Shown piece after piece: positions 27,777-38,296 of a stretch of DNA of 64,000 nt. A program made the position numbers and the translations under genes. The notes beneath the pieces are model-generated. The model ran no database searches and was not told the DNA's origin. It saw nothing but the letters and a program-made list of their open reading frames with translations. The stretch is from the NCBI GenBank assembly GCA_905221615.1, contig CAJNDT010004924.1:124001-188000 (forward strand), given 5' to 3'. The DNA is from Symbiodinium sp. CCMP2592. Lineage: Eukaryota; Sar; Dinophyceae; Suessiales; Symbiodiniaceae. Within the stretch, counting starts at the first letter, position 1. Each line of letters begins with the position of its first letter.

Positions 27777-30029
27777 CTACAAGTAAAGTGTCAGAGCTTC
27801 AGGGATGCGCGAATTTCGCTTGATGAATGAAAACCAAAACATTGCACGAAAGGTGGGGTGAAACAGGACGACCACTGCCTGGACCGCCGAAAGAGCTGTC
27901 CACACGAAGGGGCAGTAATACACAAACAAAGCGACAGGCGCCGCTAGGTCGGTTGGCGGACGTACCAGGATGTACACTTGCAAGGCAGGGAGCGAAGCTA
28001 TAACAACACACACCCACATGCGTAACCAGATCATCAGACAGCAGTCCAAGACGACGGGTATTGGCCTCTCGCTGGGCACGCAGCCTGCCGCTTTAAAGCC
28101 TGCAGTGCCTACAGCAAGAAGAAGGACAAGAACTGGCGTTGCAAGGAGAACCATGCTGGGGACAGTGAGCCAAAGGTCTCCAACCAAGGATCTTCCATCT
28201 GAAATTAGAAAGCTATACTCGAAGAGGCCAAATAAAAAATGGCACGAAAACGCGATGAAGATATTGGCCAGGAGTGACTTTTCAAGATAGACTTCCAACT
28301 TCTGAATGGAGGGGGCACCAGCGCAAGTCATGGTCAGATGGATCTCGCCATATCTCCTCAAGATCTCGTTCCGCCGAGTCTGTAGGATGGCCACAGCTTC
28401 TTTTCCGAAGCAGTTGTGATCGAGCGACAGCATTTGCAAAGCAACATTCTCAAAGAGGTCTGCCATGCTGGCTGCTCCGTCATCTGCAATGGAGTTGGAG
28501 CTCAGGTCCAGTTTTCGCAAGAAGCAGTTGTGGATCAAGGCATCGGAGAGGTGCTTGGCCCCTGTGCACCCAAGCACATTGTGAGACAAATCCAGGGATT
28601 CCAACCTGGTTTCCTTGCATGCGAGTGCGTCTGCCAGACCCAATGCACCTTCCGCGTCCACCAGGCACTCAGTGAGTGTCAGGTGCAAGACTGCACTGTT
28701 TCCCTTCAAGCCCAAAGCTAGCTTGCGGACTGCGTCCATGGGGATGCGAAGCTTGCTGAAATTCAGTTCTTGCATCGTCAAAACGGTGGATAAGGCCTCT
28801 GCACCACGACGGTCAACCTGGCTGTTGCTGATCCGCAGGACCGTCAGGTTCTTGTAAAATGGCAGCGAGGCAGAGAGGATCGGAAGCTCGCGAGGTGGCA
28901 AAACGGACATCTCCAGCATCTCACATTCCGCCGCTTTTTCCATGAACACACGTCCCTGCAACTCCTTAACGGCCTCGGCACTGTCTTCGTGCGTGAATAA
29001 CAGCTCGCGGTTGGCCACTTTTGCTTGGAACATCGCAGGTGCCATGGGAGCTCTGGTCCAGGTCTCCGGAGACACGGAGGAGAGCGAGACAGTCTGTTGA
29101 GAGTTGCTGCGCATGCTCGACCACTGGCACTCAGCCTCACACCAACCCCGCATAGAGTAAGGTGTGGAGTTCTGCTTGAGATCTGCCAAAGGCCGCACTT
29201 CCACCTTTCCATCTTGAGGGACTTCTGTCTCTGTGAAGAATACTTGGACTTGCTTCTGTCGGTCAGCTTCTTCAAAAGGGGCCAAGTCCTCAATGCGGTA
29301 GGTCCATGTGAACTCATGTGTGTAAAAGAAGTGCATGTGCATCATCGTGTATTGAAAGCTTCTGTTCTGATGGAGGCTTGTGCGGTAGAACTGATAAACC
29401 GACATGTAGTCCAAGAAATACCAGGAAAACCGGTCGTGCCAAAGCTGGGCCCCGGCGATCATTGCCAGTTGATTTCCCCTGGGATCCGGGTGCTCCCTGG
29501 TTTCCCACACGTGAGAGACGCCGATGATCCGAACCTTGCTACGATATGCTTCGTCTGTCTTCCACTTCAGCAAGTCCTCGCGCGTGACGAAAGCGTTCTG
29601 GTACTTCACCTGGTTTTCCAACTCCTGGCGACGGATGAAAGTTTGCCCATCCCTTTCAAGAGCTGTCAGGAAATCCCCACGGACGAGTCGAATGTCTACC
29701 CTGTCGTCCAGGAGTAGGTCGGCAAGCCCAGCAGGATCCTTCAGGTTTCTATAGAGCAGCCGTACTGGGCCGTCGTGCATTGCGACAGCAACCTCCTCTT
29801 CGTCGAATCGCGAGGCGTCCCTAAAGGCAAAATGCTGCGCAACAGCACGGCGTGCGTGTTTCGGCCAAATGCAAGAACCGAAGATACAGTCAGTGCAAGC
29901 AAGATAAGAATCTGCAGCACACCGTTTCTTTGATGACAGCAGTGAAACATAGCAGCATGTCTTGCTTGGGCGTTCTCTGTGGTCGTCGTGTTGTGTTTTG
30001 CCTCGGGCCGGGCCTAGGGAGGCGTCCAT
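27777..30029 (-). CDS. HET-like / leucine-rich-repeat / multi-pass membrane protein (750 aa)
   Basis: One uninterrupted frame from ATG 30029. Residues 168-183 read IIGVSHVWETREHPDP, and 203-213 WYFLDYMSVYQ. This spacing resembles the SYxW and WxDxxCxxQ motifs of HET (TIR-related) domains. A RGWCEAE motif follows at 294-300. Residues about 395-545 hold five or six RNI-type leucine-rich repeats (LTVLRISNSQV, LESLDLSHNVLG, LRKLDLSSNSIADDG). Residues about 587-608, 622-645, 665-688 and 697-723 are hydrophobic helices, so the C-terminus is probably embedded in a membrane. The combination recalls intracellular sensor proteins, but no NB-ARC or NACHT module is present. The role as a receptor is inference. 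The gene is intronless and no SL relict is visible upstream. LRR and membrane parts are clear; HET-like is tentative. Confidence 0.75.
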   Translation of the reverse strand: MDASLGPARGKTQHDDHRERPSKTCCYVSLLSSKKRCAADSYLACTDCIFGSCIWPKHARRAVAQHFAFRDASRFDEEEVAVAMHDGPVRLLYRNLKDPAGLADLLLDDRVDIRLVRGDFLTALERDGQTFIRRQELENQVKYQNAFVTREDLLKWKTDEAYRSKVRIIGVSHVWETREHPDPRGNQLAMIAGAQLWHDRFSWYFLDYMSVYQFYRTSLHQNRSFQYTMMHMHFFYTHEFTWTYRIEDLAPFEEADRQKQVQVFFTETEVPQDGKVEVRPLADLKQNSTPYSMRGWCEAECQWSSMRSNSQQTVSLSSVSPETWTRAPMAPAMFQAKVANRELLFTHEDSAEAVKELQGRVFMEKAAECEMLEMSVLPPRELPILSASLPFYKNLTVLRISNSQVDRRGAEALSTVLTMQELNFSKLRIPMDAVRKLALGLKGNSAVLHLTLTECLVDAEGALGLADALACKETRLESLDLSHNVLGCTGAKHLSDALIHNCFLRKLDLSSNSIADDGAASMADLFENVALQMLSLDHNCFGKEAVAILQTRRNEILRRYGEIHLTMTCAGAPSIQKLEVYLEKSLLANIFIAFSCHFLFGLFEYSFLISDGRSLVGDLWLTVPSMVLLATPVLVLLLAVGTAGFKAAGCVPSERPIPVVLDCCLMIWLRMWVCVVIASLPALQVYILVRPPTDLAAPVALFVYYCPFVWTALSAVQAVVVLFHPTFRAMFWFSFIKRNSRIPEALTLYL

Positions 30030-30156
30030 GCTCGTGCTTCTGAAAACCGAATGTCCTCCAGGATTATACGAACCCCTATGTGTCGGTTAACCCGTGATAG
30101 AACTTCCTCAGAGCACGGAGATATAGCTGAACTGCTGCTGCAGCCAGGCCTCTCTC

Positions 30157-30266
30157 TACTTGGAGGATCATGGGACTTAGTAAGTAGGGTTATAAGTGCC
30201 TTAATTCTTGGGGTCATAAGTAATTACAAGTATCCCACTTACTAAGTCCCATGATCCTTTAAGTAG
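30157..30266. mobile_element. MITE-like hairpin, family C copy 1
   Basis: Ends pair GGATCATGGGACTTAGTAAG with CTTACTAAGTCCCATGATCC (perfect 20-bp inverted match). It lies about 130 bp upstream of the LRR gene start. Other copies: 32459 and 62214. Confidence 0.87.
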
Positions 30267-30566
30267 GCCCCAGCATCCCCTCCATAAGTAGAAGTTTCCC
30301 GGTCAGCTCCAGTCTGCGGATCTGAGGGTCTGACCCAACATCAAGTTTTCGCTCTTGACATCGTAGTGAATTATTCCTCAGAAGCCGGTGCCAACACAAA
30401 GCTGCGCTTCGTGGCAAATCAAATCGCACGTGCCAAAAGCGGATGATGGGGAGAACTGCTGTGGTGACTATCTTAACCCCTCCTTTGTAGACTCTAAACA
30501 CTACCCCTAAACCCCAACCCCTCCCTTTCTAGACCCTAACCCCTGTTGGCGGACTAGCTGCGACCA

Positions 30567-30682
30567 GCTACTGTCTGGTGTTTAGTAGGGGGAATGGATC
30601 CCTATGATAGTCCCTAAGGTCCCCTTTCGTAGTCCCCGATAGCCCGTTCCCCCATTCCCTATACTAAGAATCAGAAAAGCTA
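30567..30682. mobile_element. MITE-like hairpin, family J copy
   Basis: Element 30571-30678 starts CTGTCTGGTGTTTAGTAGGG and ends CATTCCCTATACTAAGAATC plus AGAAAA, flanked by GCTA on both sides. Confidence 0.8.
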
Positions 30683-31037
30683 TCTGAGACTTACCGTAGA
30701 GCCCTGGGTCAACCCGGCGCGGCAGAGGAAGGATGCGACGGCGAGGCACCACTACAAGTACTTTTTGTCACTCGTGCTCGACAAGTCAGACGAGGGTTTA
30801 GCAACTGACAACACTACTAAGGCATGCCTTACTACAAGTACTTATAATCGCACCAATACATACCAAATATACTTATGATAATAATAACCATATAGTTCTA
30901 ATCACGATAATAATCCTAATAATCGTATATACTACTTGCCTGGCATGAACACGTCACTCCTGCGTGCATGTCCCACAATGAGGCCGCTGCTGTGCTCGTG
31001 CAAGTGTGCCAGTGCGGAAGCCGCGGCTCCCAACCTC

Positions 31038-31300
31038 GTCTAGGATCTGTCGGAAACTGTATTTGGCTACTATAGGGGCCTTAATAATTATAATGGGGTT
31101 GTGGGGCCCACTATACTATAATGAAAATAAGGAGCCTCTAGGATCTGTCCGAAACTGTATTTGGCTACTTTAGGTCAATTAGAATAGGGTTGTGGGGCCC
31201 AATATACTATCTGGCTACTTTAGGTTATAGGGGGCTTAATAATTAAATAGGGTTGTGGGGCCCGTCTAGGATCTGTCGGAAACTGTATCTGGCTGGCTGT
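31038..31300. repeat. Local triplication containing family B sequence
   Basis: The stretch AGGATCTGTCGGAAACTGTA followed by TTTGGCTACT occurs at about 31040, 31139 and 31264. Between the copies are truncated family B elements (GGGGTTGTGGGGCCCA). This points to repeated slippage or unequal exchange at one element. Confidence 0.75.
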
Positions 31301-32210
31301 TACTGTTCATTACCTTCCCCGTTGTAGCGTTATGGAACCCTAAAGCCTAGCTGTTACCTTCACCGTTGTAGCTGTAAGGAACCATACAACACCAAGATCC
31401 GGAAACTAAGGACATGTCTGGCTTCAGAAGGGATGTGGGAGTTTCCGAAAATACGAAGACCCAAGTATAGTACCTAGTAGGATCCTTCTTCCCATGTAGT
31501 AGATGAAGTAGGTGTTGGAGTCGGGACAATCGGAAGGATGAGAATCTGGACCGCAAAGCCTGAAAGCTCGTAAAGCATTGGAAGTTGTAGAGGTGATATA
31601 CAAGACATGTGCCTGTCGGTTGAAACTCACTCAGAGGCCCTTCACAGCCCCAACCAGTAAGGTTTGAAACATCCAGTAGGATCTGTCGTTGGCATTCGGG
31701 ACTGCGGAAGGGTTTCTGGCTGACATTATGCTTGTGACTGTGGCCTGCTGGCTTGAGGGTTTAGGGTTTAGGGGTTTAGGTTGGAGACCTGACTCCACTG
31801 TGGTCGGAAATGTAGGGATTGTAGGGGTTGCCGAGCAAGTCTGCAACTATAAGGTTTGGGGACGATGGAAGACGACCGCACCGCGCAATGTAGTATGGCA
31901 TGTAGAAGGATCTGTCGTAGCCTGGGTTACAAGTCATAGTTAACACTGGTCGTGCGAAGCTGGTGTATGACATGCATCGTGTGGTGCGATGAAACGTTTC
32001 TTCAGCAAGGTGTTGCGAGCCTTCCATGATTGTGCCTGTCTATGCACACAGGGTTCTTCAAGGCATCGTATTCACTGGCGGGGTTTTAACTTTTCAGTTC
32101 GAGATGCAGTCACGCAGCGGCGCAGCAGAAAGAAGCTAGGCACCCCACACAGCCAAAACCTCCACTTCTGAGAGGCAAGGGCCTGGCTTTTCGGGTCTTC
32201 ATGCGAATGT

Positions 32211-32312
32211 AGGGGCCCTCATAATTAGAATAGGGTTTTGAGGCCCGTTATACTGTAATTATAGTAAGGAACCCCCAAAATAGTGTAGGTAACTAGTAAG
32301 GCGGCTATATTA
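32211..32312. mobile_element. MITE-like hairpin, family B
   Basis: Left arm TAGGGGCCCTCATAATTAGA, internal AAGGAACCCCCAAAATAGTG, right arm partly decayed (AACTAGTAAGGCGGCTATA). Confidence 0.7.
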
Positions 32313-32458
32313 TTCTGCATGGTGGGTGGGCTCTATGAGAGCATCCAGCAGGCGAACCAAGGGCTATAGGCCATAGTAGAAAAGAAGAGCCAGCTCCTGG
32401 CAAGCAGCGGAAGGGGGCTCTGAAGCCCCAACCTTAAATCTAAACCCCAAAACCCTTA

Positions 32459-32582
32459 CTTAAAGGATCATGGGACTTAGTAAGTGGGCTTATACACAAG
32501 GTAACTATACTTATAAGTACTTATAACCCCAATCAGGGCACTTACAACCCTGCGTACTAAGTCCCATGATCCTCCAAGTAGA
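32459..32582. mobile_element. MITE-like hairpin, family C copy 2
   Basis: GGATCATGGGACTTAGTAAG on the left and TACTAAGTCCCATGATCC on the right. Followed by CCCTAAACCCTAAACCCTA and a short array of CCCTATAGATCCCTTTAAGG units to about 32660. Confidence 0.85.
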
Positions 32583-32764
32583 CCCTAAACCCTAAACCCT
32601 ATAGATCCCTTTAAGGAACCCCTATAGATCCCTTTAAGGAACTCCTATAGATCCCTTTCAGGAACCCTAAGCCCCAACCCTCCACCCAAGGCCCAAGCAG
32701 ATGTACTTCTCGCTGGAGCCCTTGCCTTCGGCTCAACAGTGGTTCTCCATCGCCACAGGGGGCC

Positions 32765-32871
32765 GGGGGGTCCGAAAATAGGGGTACCTTCCCTTGTGGG
32801 CTCCGTATAATAAGGATCCGACTATTTGAGGTACTATTATCTTATAGGGTCCCCTGTTTTTGGAAACCCCC
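32765..32871. mobile_element. MITE-like hairpin, family A
   Basis: Starts GGGGGGTCCGAAAATAGGGG and ends GTTTTTGGAAACCCCC, with AATAAGGATCCGACTATTTG inside. Confidence 0.75.
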
Positions 32872-32879
32872 ACATCATG

Positions 32880-34055
32880 GAGACAATCAGACAGCGATAC
32901 TCTGATGCTCCATGGCTACCGACATTTTGCTCTGAGCTTTGAGAGTCCGTCTTGCCTTTGGCAAGATGCGCCTTTTCCACCACGCTGTCCAGCCTTGAAG
33001 GCAACAGTGACTTTGAGTTTCTCTGGTCGAAGCAGGCTAGGCTGTAGTGTTTCGGGATTCTGTGGGAAGATATTTCGCTGAGCCTACGGGCTCTCACCGG
33101 CAGTACTCGGACATTGTCCGAGACAGATGCAGCCCCCAAGTTTCAAACATGTTTCAACCAAGGACCAGCTCCCTCCACAAGTCAAGCCCAAGCTTCCTAA
33201 TTACTCTTAGAAACGAGCAGGCTCCCAAAAGAAGAACCAGCCCTGCTTTGCAGCTCCCCCGGTTAGGGTCCTGGTGTGACACAGGCCTCGGTAACCCATC
33301 TCTTGTTGCCGAAGCAGCTCCACGTGACATGTGGAAAGCCCTCAAGCCTCAGCACCTCCCCAGGTGGCGGACCGTGAGAACAAGGTCCCACCTGTGCCTC
33401 AGCATGCTGCCGAGTTCTTCGATGGGAGCTGGAAGTTCCATGAGACAGCTGCAGTCGCACAGACACAAGTTCTCAACTCGAGCAGAAGCAACTTTCTCAG
33501 CAGGCTAAGCCTCCGCACAAAGCTCGAACAGGGACACTGCCTGTTGCAAGCGGCAAGGCCAATTTCAAAATAAAGAGTACAATGTACGGCGCGGCACCAA
33601 CGTCTTTGGTTGCTGCTTGCCTGCGTCTTTGATGCAGCGGCACCCGCTGCACCTTGCGGCATTTGCGAGATAATTCTTTTAAACGCCATCCAGAAACCGA
33701 CAGATACCATCGATGTGCGAATGCCTTCACAGCTTGAGTGTTGCAGCATCAGACGGGAACCATCATCAGCTTGATTGTTGGAGCAAAATCTAGGGGCCTA
33801 AGAGGGCTTTGGGGTCCATAATGCTAAAACCGTAATAAGAGCACCCCCCCAAACAAACCAAACAAAACACAAAGCATTGGTAATTATTCAAGATTTAGGC
33901 CGTTTCATTCTACAAACAAAACAAAAACAAAGTATTGGCAATTATTTAGGCCCCTGCATTAAGCCGGTAACCACTGACGGACTTGCGATCGAACAGACCA
34001 CTGCAGCAAGTGAGTCGTGATTCGACGAGCACCAAACTCCGAAGAACGCAGGCTA
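32880..34055. other. No gene recognised
   Basis: Several overlapping open frames at 32837-33749 on both strands, none with a recognisable domain. CCGACATTTTGCTCTGAG at 32918-32935 is only loosely SL-like. Confidence 0.4.
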
Positions 34056-34059
34056 TGCC

Positions 34060-34147
34060 GCTACTGCCAGAGTAGTTCCGTCCATATGTAGAATCCTAGA
34101 AAGCAATCCCTGTAAAAAAGGAACTACTATGGGGCCTCTGGGTATGC
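34060..34147. mobile_element. Family H hairpin, decayed
   Basis: GTAGTTCCGTCCATATGTAG...AAAAGGAACTACTATGGGGC, matching the intact copies at 39367 and 56321. Confidence 0.6.
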
Positions 34148-34429
34148 CAGTCTGCGCCACCAGCCACCACATGTGAAGCCTACCAGCAGAATGCGGCATG
34201 ATCCCAGAGAACCCAACATCCCTTAATTAAGGAATGTACCTGAAATCATATTAAGGATCCTATCATAATTTAAGGTATATTCCTTAATTAAGCAGAAGAG
34301 GACGCTGTGGGAACCTATGGTTTTGTAGTTTTCGGTATCGGTTGCATGGTTTTCGGAAGTCTCACGGCGTTCCCTTCGGTAGCATATAATAGTTAGCTTG
34401 CAATAGACATGGAATCCAAGATTTCCAGA

Positions 34430-34975
34430 AAAACTTTCTAGAGGTATCTTGGATCTTGGATTCCGGGGGGGGGCTATTGAGGTTCAATCGCCGATATTTA
34501 ACCTCAATAGCCCCCCCCCGGAATCCAAGATCCAAGATGCCCCTAGACAGTTTTTCGGGTAATCTTGGATTCCATGGTTAGGGTTTATTGAGGTTCAATA
34601 GCCGATATTTAACCTCAATAGCCCTCCCCCCCGGAATCCAAGATTGTCTGAAAAACTTTCTGGGGACATCTTGGATCTTGGATTCCGGGGGGGGGGCTAT
34701 TGAGGTTCAATCGCCGATATTTAACCTCAATAGCCCCCCCCCCCCCGGAATCCAAGATCCAAGATGCCCCTAGAAAGTTTTTCGGGGAATCTTGGATTCC
34801 ATGGTTAGGGTTTATTGAGGTTCAATAGCCGATATTTAACCTCAATAGCCCTCCCCCCCGGAATCCAAGATTGTCTGAAAAACTTTCTGGGGACATCTTG
34901 GATCTTGGATTCCGGGGGGGGGGGCTATTGAGGTTAAATATCGGCTATTGAACCTCAATAGACCCCAGCTGCATT
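34430..34975. repeat. Tandem array of large palindromes
   Basis: Alternating arms of ATCTTGGATTCCGGGGGGG and its complement around GCTATTGAGGTTCAATCGCC / GATATTTAACCTCAATAGCC loops. Two near-identical repeats of about 280 bp (roughly 34420-34700 and 34680-34975). Variable G or C runs of 7-11 bp sit at each arm. The array can fold into several alternative cruciforms. Confidence 0.88.
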
Positions 34976-35451
34976 CTGTAGGGTATTGCAGATGGTATTC
35001 TGTAAGGTACATCGGGGGTATATAGGGTGCATTGTACAAGGTATTACACGGTATTCCATGTAGGTGGTATTCTAGAACGTATTTTACAAGGTACTCTACA
35101 GGCGCCATAGGGTATTCAATAAGGTATGTCTGAGGTATATGGTGGGTCTTTTATGAGGTATTTTGCAGTGTATTCTATATGAAATTCTCCAAGGTCTGTA
35201 AAGAAAGGGTGTGTTCTATATCGTACTTTATCATTATGATGCTATTCCTCCAGGTTCCTGGTTTCCTTCATAGAAAACCCTTACTCAATTATAAGCTCCA
35301 ATAATAAGCTCCAGTTCAACTAGGGGAATTCTCAGCTCTTGGACTCCTTTCGATTTTCACTATTTGACTGCTCTATCCTTACGGCGTTCTATAGGTATCC
35401 CATAGGGTACTCGAAAGGGTATCGGATAGGGTAATAATATCATATCATGGC

Positions 35452-35503
<52 letters not shown>

Positions 35504-35608
35504 TGGGGTATGCGTTTTGCATTCTATAAAGTGTTCTGTGAGCGTTCTATCGGGTACTCTATAGGGATTTTCTTAGGATTGTATTCTTTAGGTATTCTTT
35601 AGGCTATG

Positions 35609-35641
<33 letters not shown>

Positions 35642-35698
35642 CGGGTATGATAGGTTTTCTTAGGCGATAGAGGGTGGCATATTCAATCTAGTGTGCGT

Positions 35699-35730
<32 letters not shown>

Positions 35731-36059
35731 ATGAGGTATCTAGGGAGGATTCTACAGCGTATTCTGCATTATATTCTTTATGAAATTCATTAAGGCATAT
35801 AAGGGTGTGTTCTGTAAAGCATTCTATAGGATATTCGCCTGAGTTCCTGACTTCCTACAGAAAACCTCTACTCAATAAGCTACAATGTAGATGGTGAGGG
35901 CGAGATCTTATGCTCCTCCTGGTTGTCCTTATATAAATCCTCATAGGTTTTCGATACGGTATTCTACAGGGTTTATGAAAGATATACTGGGGGTATCTTG
36001 CATGTAGATGATATTCCATGAGGTACTCTGCAGGCTATTCCAGATGTCTTTGTAAGGTG

Positions 36060-36091
<32 letters not shown>

Positions 36092-36350
36092 GGTATATGT
36101 ATATACACATACATATCGGGTACATTGCGCGTACTATGCAGAGTATTCTATAAGGTATTCTATTAGGTATATTTTAAGGTATTGTATAGGGCATTGTAGA
36201 GGGCATTCTATAGGGTATGTAAAGGGTGTTCTGAATGGTATATATGATTCAATTTAGGTGGTATTGTAGAGGGAATGCTATAAGGAGTTCTATAAGCTAC
36301 AGTGTGTTCATTAGGATATATGCAAGGTATATAGAGTGCAATGATGCGTC
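34976..36350. repeat. Degenerate GTATTCTATAGGG-type repeats with AT tracts
   Basis: Dozens of variants of GGTATTCTATAAGGTATTCT with poor unit definition, broken by (TA)n tracts at 35453-35478, 35612-35641, 35700-35727 and 36058-36086 and a (GTAT)n run at 35477-35505. No coding signal. Confidence 0.75.
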
Positions 36351-36601
36351 GCAACTTGGAGGGCTTGAGGGTTTTCCGGTTTTGGTTTGATAATTCTATG
36401 TTTGCTTTTCCTTGGTACGTTGTTCCCGACCACTACAAACCTTGAAAACGATAGGTTCCCACAACGTCCTCCTCCCTAATTAAGAGGTATTGGGGTCTCT
36501 GGGATTGAAGGCCTTCGAGAATCTCGCCGCCCAAGAAGCGGACGACGTGCAAGTGGTGAGGCCTCGGAAACCAATTATCCTTGACACAGCCTGAAGAAGT
36601 A

Positions 36602-36707
36602 ATATAGGGGCCATAATAATTAGAATGGGGTTTTGGGGCCCACTATACTATAACTAAAATGAGGAATCACCCAAAAAATACGGGAAATTCTGAAGGCCCC
36701 TATATTG
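36602..36707. mobile_element. MITE-like hairpin, family B
   Basis: ATATAGGGGCCATAATAATT on the left, CTGAAGGCCCCTATAT on the right, with GGGGTTTTGGGGCCCACTAT inside. One of the most complete family B copies. Confidence 0.8.
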
Positions 36708-36981
36708 CCACAGCAGGGTTCGATCTGATCCCAACAGAACACACAGAGAGCGGTCCTGACTTCCGGCTTTCTCCTAGACTGGAGCTTGGATGACCACTTG
36801 GCAGCAAATCTCGGCTCGAAGTCTCTAAACCCTTTTTAAGCACGGACTTGCAGTGTATAGTCTCTAAACCCTAAACCCTGAACCCTAAACCCCTCCTTTA
36901 TCGCCGAGATCAGCCCCAGTCAGAGCCAAGAGCGCTGCAGACGCCGCAACAGCGAGAGCTCCAGCCGTGCCGCTTGATGTG

Positions 36982-37069
36982 CCTTTGGTTAGTAGGGAAT
37001 GGAGGAATGGGGTACAATTATGACTACAGTACTATGACTACCATTCTTCCATTCCCTTCTAACCAAAGG
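36982..37069. mobile_element. MITE-like hairpin, family J variant
   Basis: CCTTTGGTTAGTAGGGAATG pairs with CATTCCCTTCTAACCAAAGG. The inner GGGAATGG part is shared with family J; the outer end differs. Confidence 0.78.
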
Positions 37070-37125
37070 TAAATTGTTGTGCCTGAAAATCGAGCCCGGA
37101 AGGCCGGGGGGTTCGAGTCTCAGAA

Positions 37126-37300
37126 TATAGGGGCTTTAATAATCAGAACAAGGGATCTGGGGTTCGAAATGGATGTATAGTCGGGAACTTGATAATTAGA
37201 GTGGGGATTTGGGTTAGAGTGGGGATTTGGGGTATCTTATACCATAGTTATAATAAGGAATCCCCAAAGTACTATAAGTAATTATTGCGGCCCCTATAGT
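37126..37300. mobile_element. Family B element with internal duplication
   Basis: ATAGGGGCTTTAATAATCAG left arm, GTAATTATTGCGGCCCCTAT right arm, and a repeated AGAGTGGGGATTTGGG in the middle. Confidence 0.72.
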
Positions 37301-37720
37301 ACTCGCATAAGGCAGGCAAGGCTTCTTGTGTTTCGCATGTGCCGACATACCCAGGAGTCGTAAATGTGTGCTGGCGGATGATGACAACAGCAAGGTTGCT
37401 AGCTGCTTGCGTTTTCGTCCCCATCATCCATGACACCTCGTCATTGCGGTGTGCACCCAGGCGAACCGGATGGGCCATGCCCTCTTCTCTGAGACCGCGC
37501 GTCCTGACCTTCACAGCGATGCCTCTTGCTTGAACGCGCATGCTGTCAAACTGCCTTCCCAGTGTCTTGCCCCGTGCTCATGGCGCTGCCCGTTGACACT
37601 AAAGCCAACATGACACAATTCCCCCTGAAACCATCATACACAGTTCTTGAACTATATTATTTTTTTTTAAAGTGCATCGGCCTTTTCTGTTGTGCAGCGT
37701 CGGCCTTGAACTATATGAGT

Positions 37721-37826
37721 ATATGGGGGTTTCCGAAAATAGGGGACCCTAATATAGTACCCTAAACAGTAGGATCCTTATAAGGACCCCCAAAAAGGTA
37801 CCCCTAGCTTTCGGAAACTCCCATAT
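37721..37826. mobile_element. MITE-like hairpin, family A, intact copy
   Basis: Element 37725-37822 starts GGGGGTTTCCGAAAATAGGG and ends CCTAGCTTTCGGAAACTCCC, flanked by ATAT on both sides. Reference copy for the A fragments at 942, 17655, 26680, 32765, 47416 and 58030. Confidence 0.87.
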
Positions 37827-37989
37827 AGTCTAGCATTCGTATAAAAAGTTTAGGCTGCCTCGGAGTCCTGGAGCAGCGTGAGGCGGATCGCCTCGTGGGC
37901 AGCACTGAAATTCGGCTCAAACTCAGGTTTGTCAGCACTCAGAACCAGTGCACAGCCAGTCGAGGATCCGAGTACAACGACACGAAACC

Positions 37990-38075
37990 CTGTATACACA
38001 TATCTATATATATATATATAGATATTATATGTATGTATTTATATATATATATATATATGTATATGTATGTATAGT
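37990..38075. repeat. (TA)n/(TATG)n microsatellite
   Basis: Two TA tracts joined by TATGTATGT-like units. Confidence 0.85.
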
Positions 38076-38232
38076 TATGCTTTAACATATCAAATATCCT
38101 ATCAAAAATACGTTAAACTCCGTTATGTAATTATTATAAAGATATTTACTTGCGCACTCCTTTCAGGCAGACACGGGTTCAGGCGATGCTTACTAGGGTA
38201 CCATGCAGAAACAAGCCGGCAACAAACAGCCA

Positions 38233-38296
38233 CAGTTAGGGTTTAGGTTTAGGGGTTTAGGCTTTAGGGGTTTAGGGTCTAGGGGTTTAGGGTTTC
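38233..38296. repeat. Telomere-like TTTAGGG tract
   Basis: Six or seven degenerate TTTAGGGG units. Confidence 0.8.

Larger units (their letters stand above)
34202..36505. mobile_element. Composite noncoding element, about 2.3 kb, with nested ends
   Basis: The left end CCCAGAGAACCCAACATCCC is matched inverted by the right end (CTTAATTAGGAGG... reading out as CCCAGAGACCCCAATACCTC) at about 36455-36505. A second, internal inverted pair is GGACGCTGTGGGAACCTAT at 34298-34317 against ATAGGTTCCCACAACGTCC at 36447-36465. The left 100 bp (34202-34300) is itself a complete family E hairpin. No open frame of note; the interior is palindromes, GTATTCTATAGGGTATT-like units and AT microsatellites. Confidence 0.65.

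Noticed and set aside
32912-32935. CTACCGACATTTTGCTCTGAG as an SL relict
   Set aside because: Several mismatches including within the diagnostic TTTTGGCTC part, and no gene follows.
34588-35108. Short open frames over the palindrome array
   Set aside because: Produced by the repeated arms; the same peptide appears in both directions.
37078-37125. GGTTCGAGTCTC, tRNA T-arm-like
   Set aside because: No matching acceptor, D or anticodon arms could be drawn around it.
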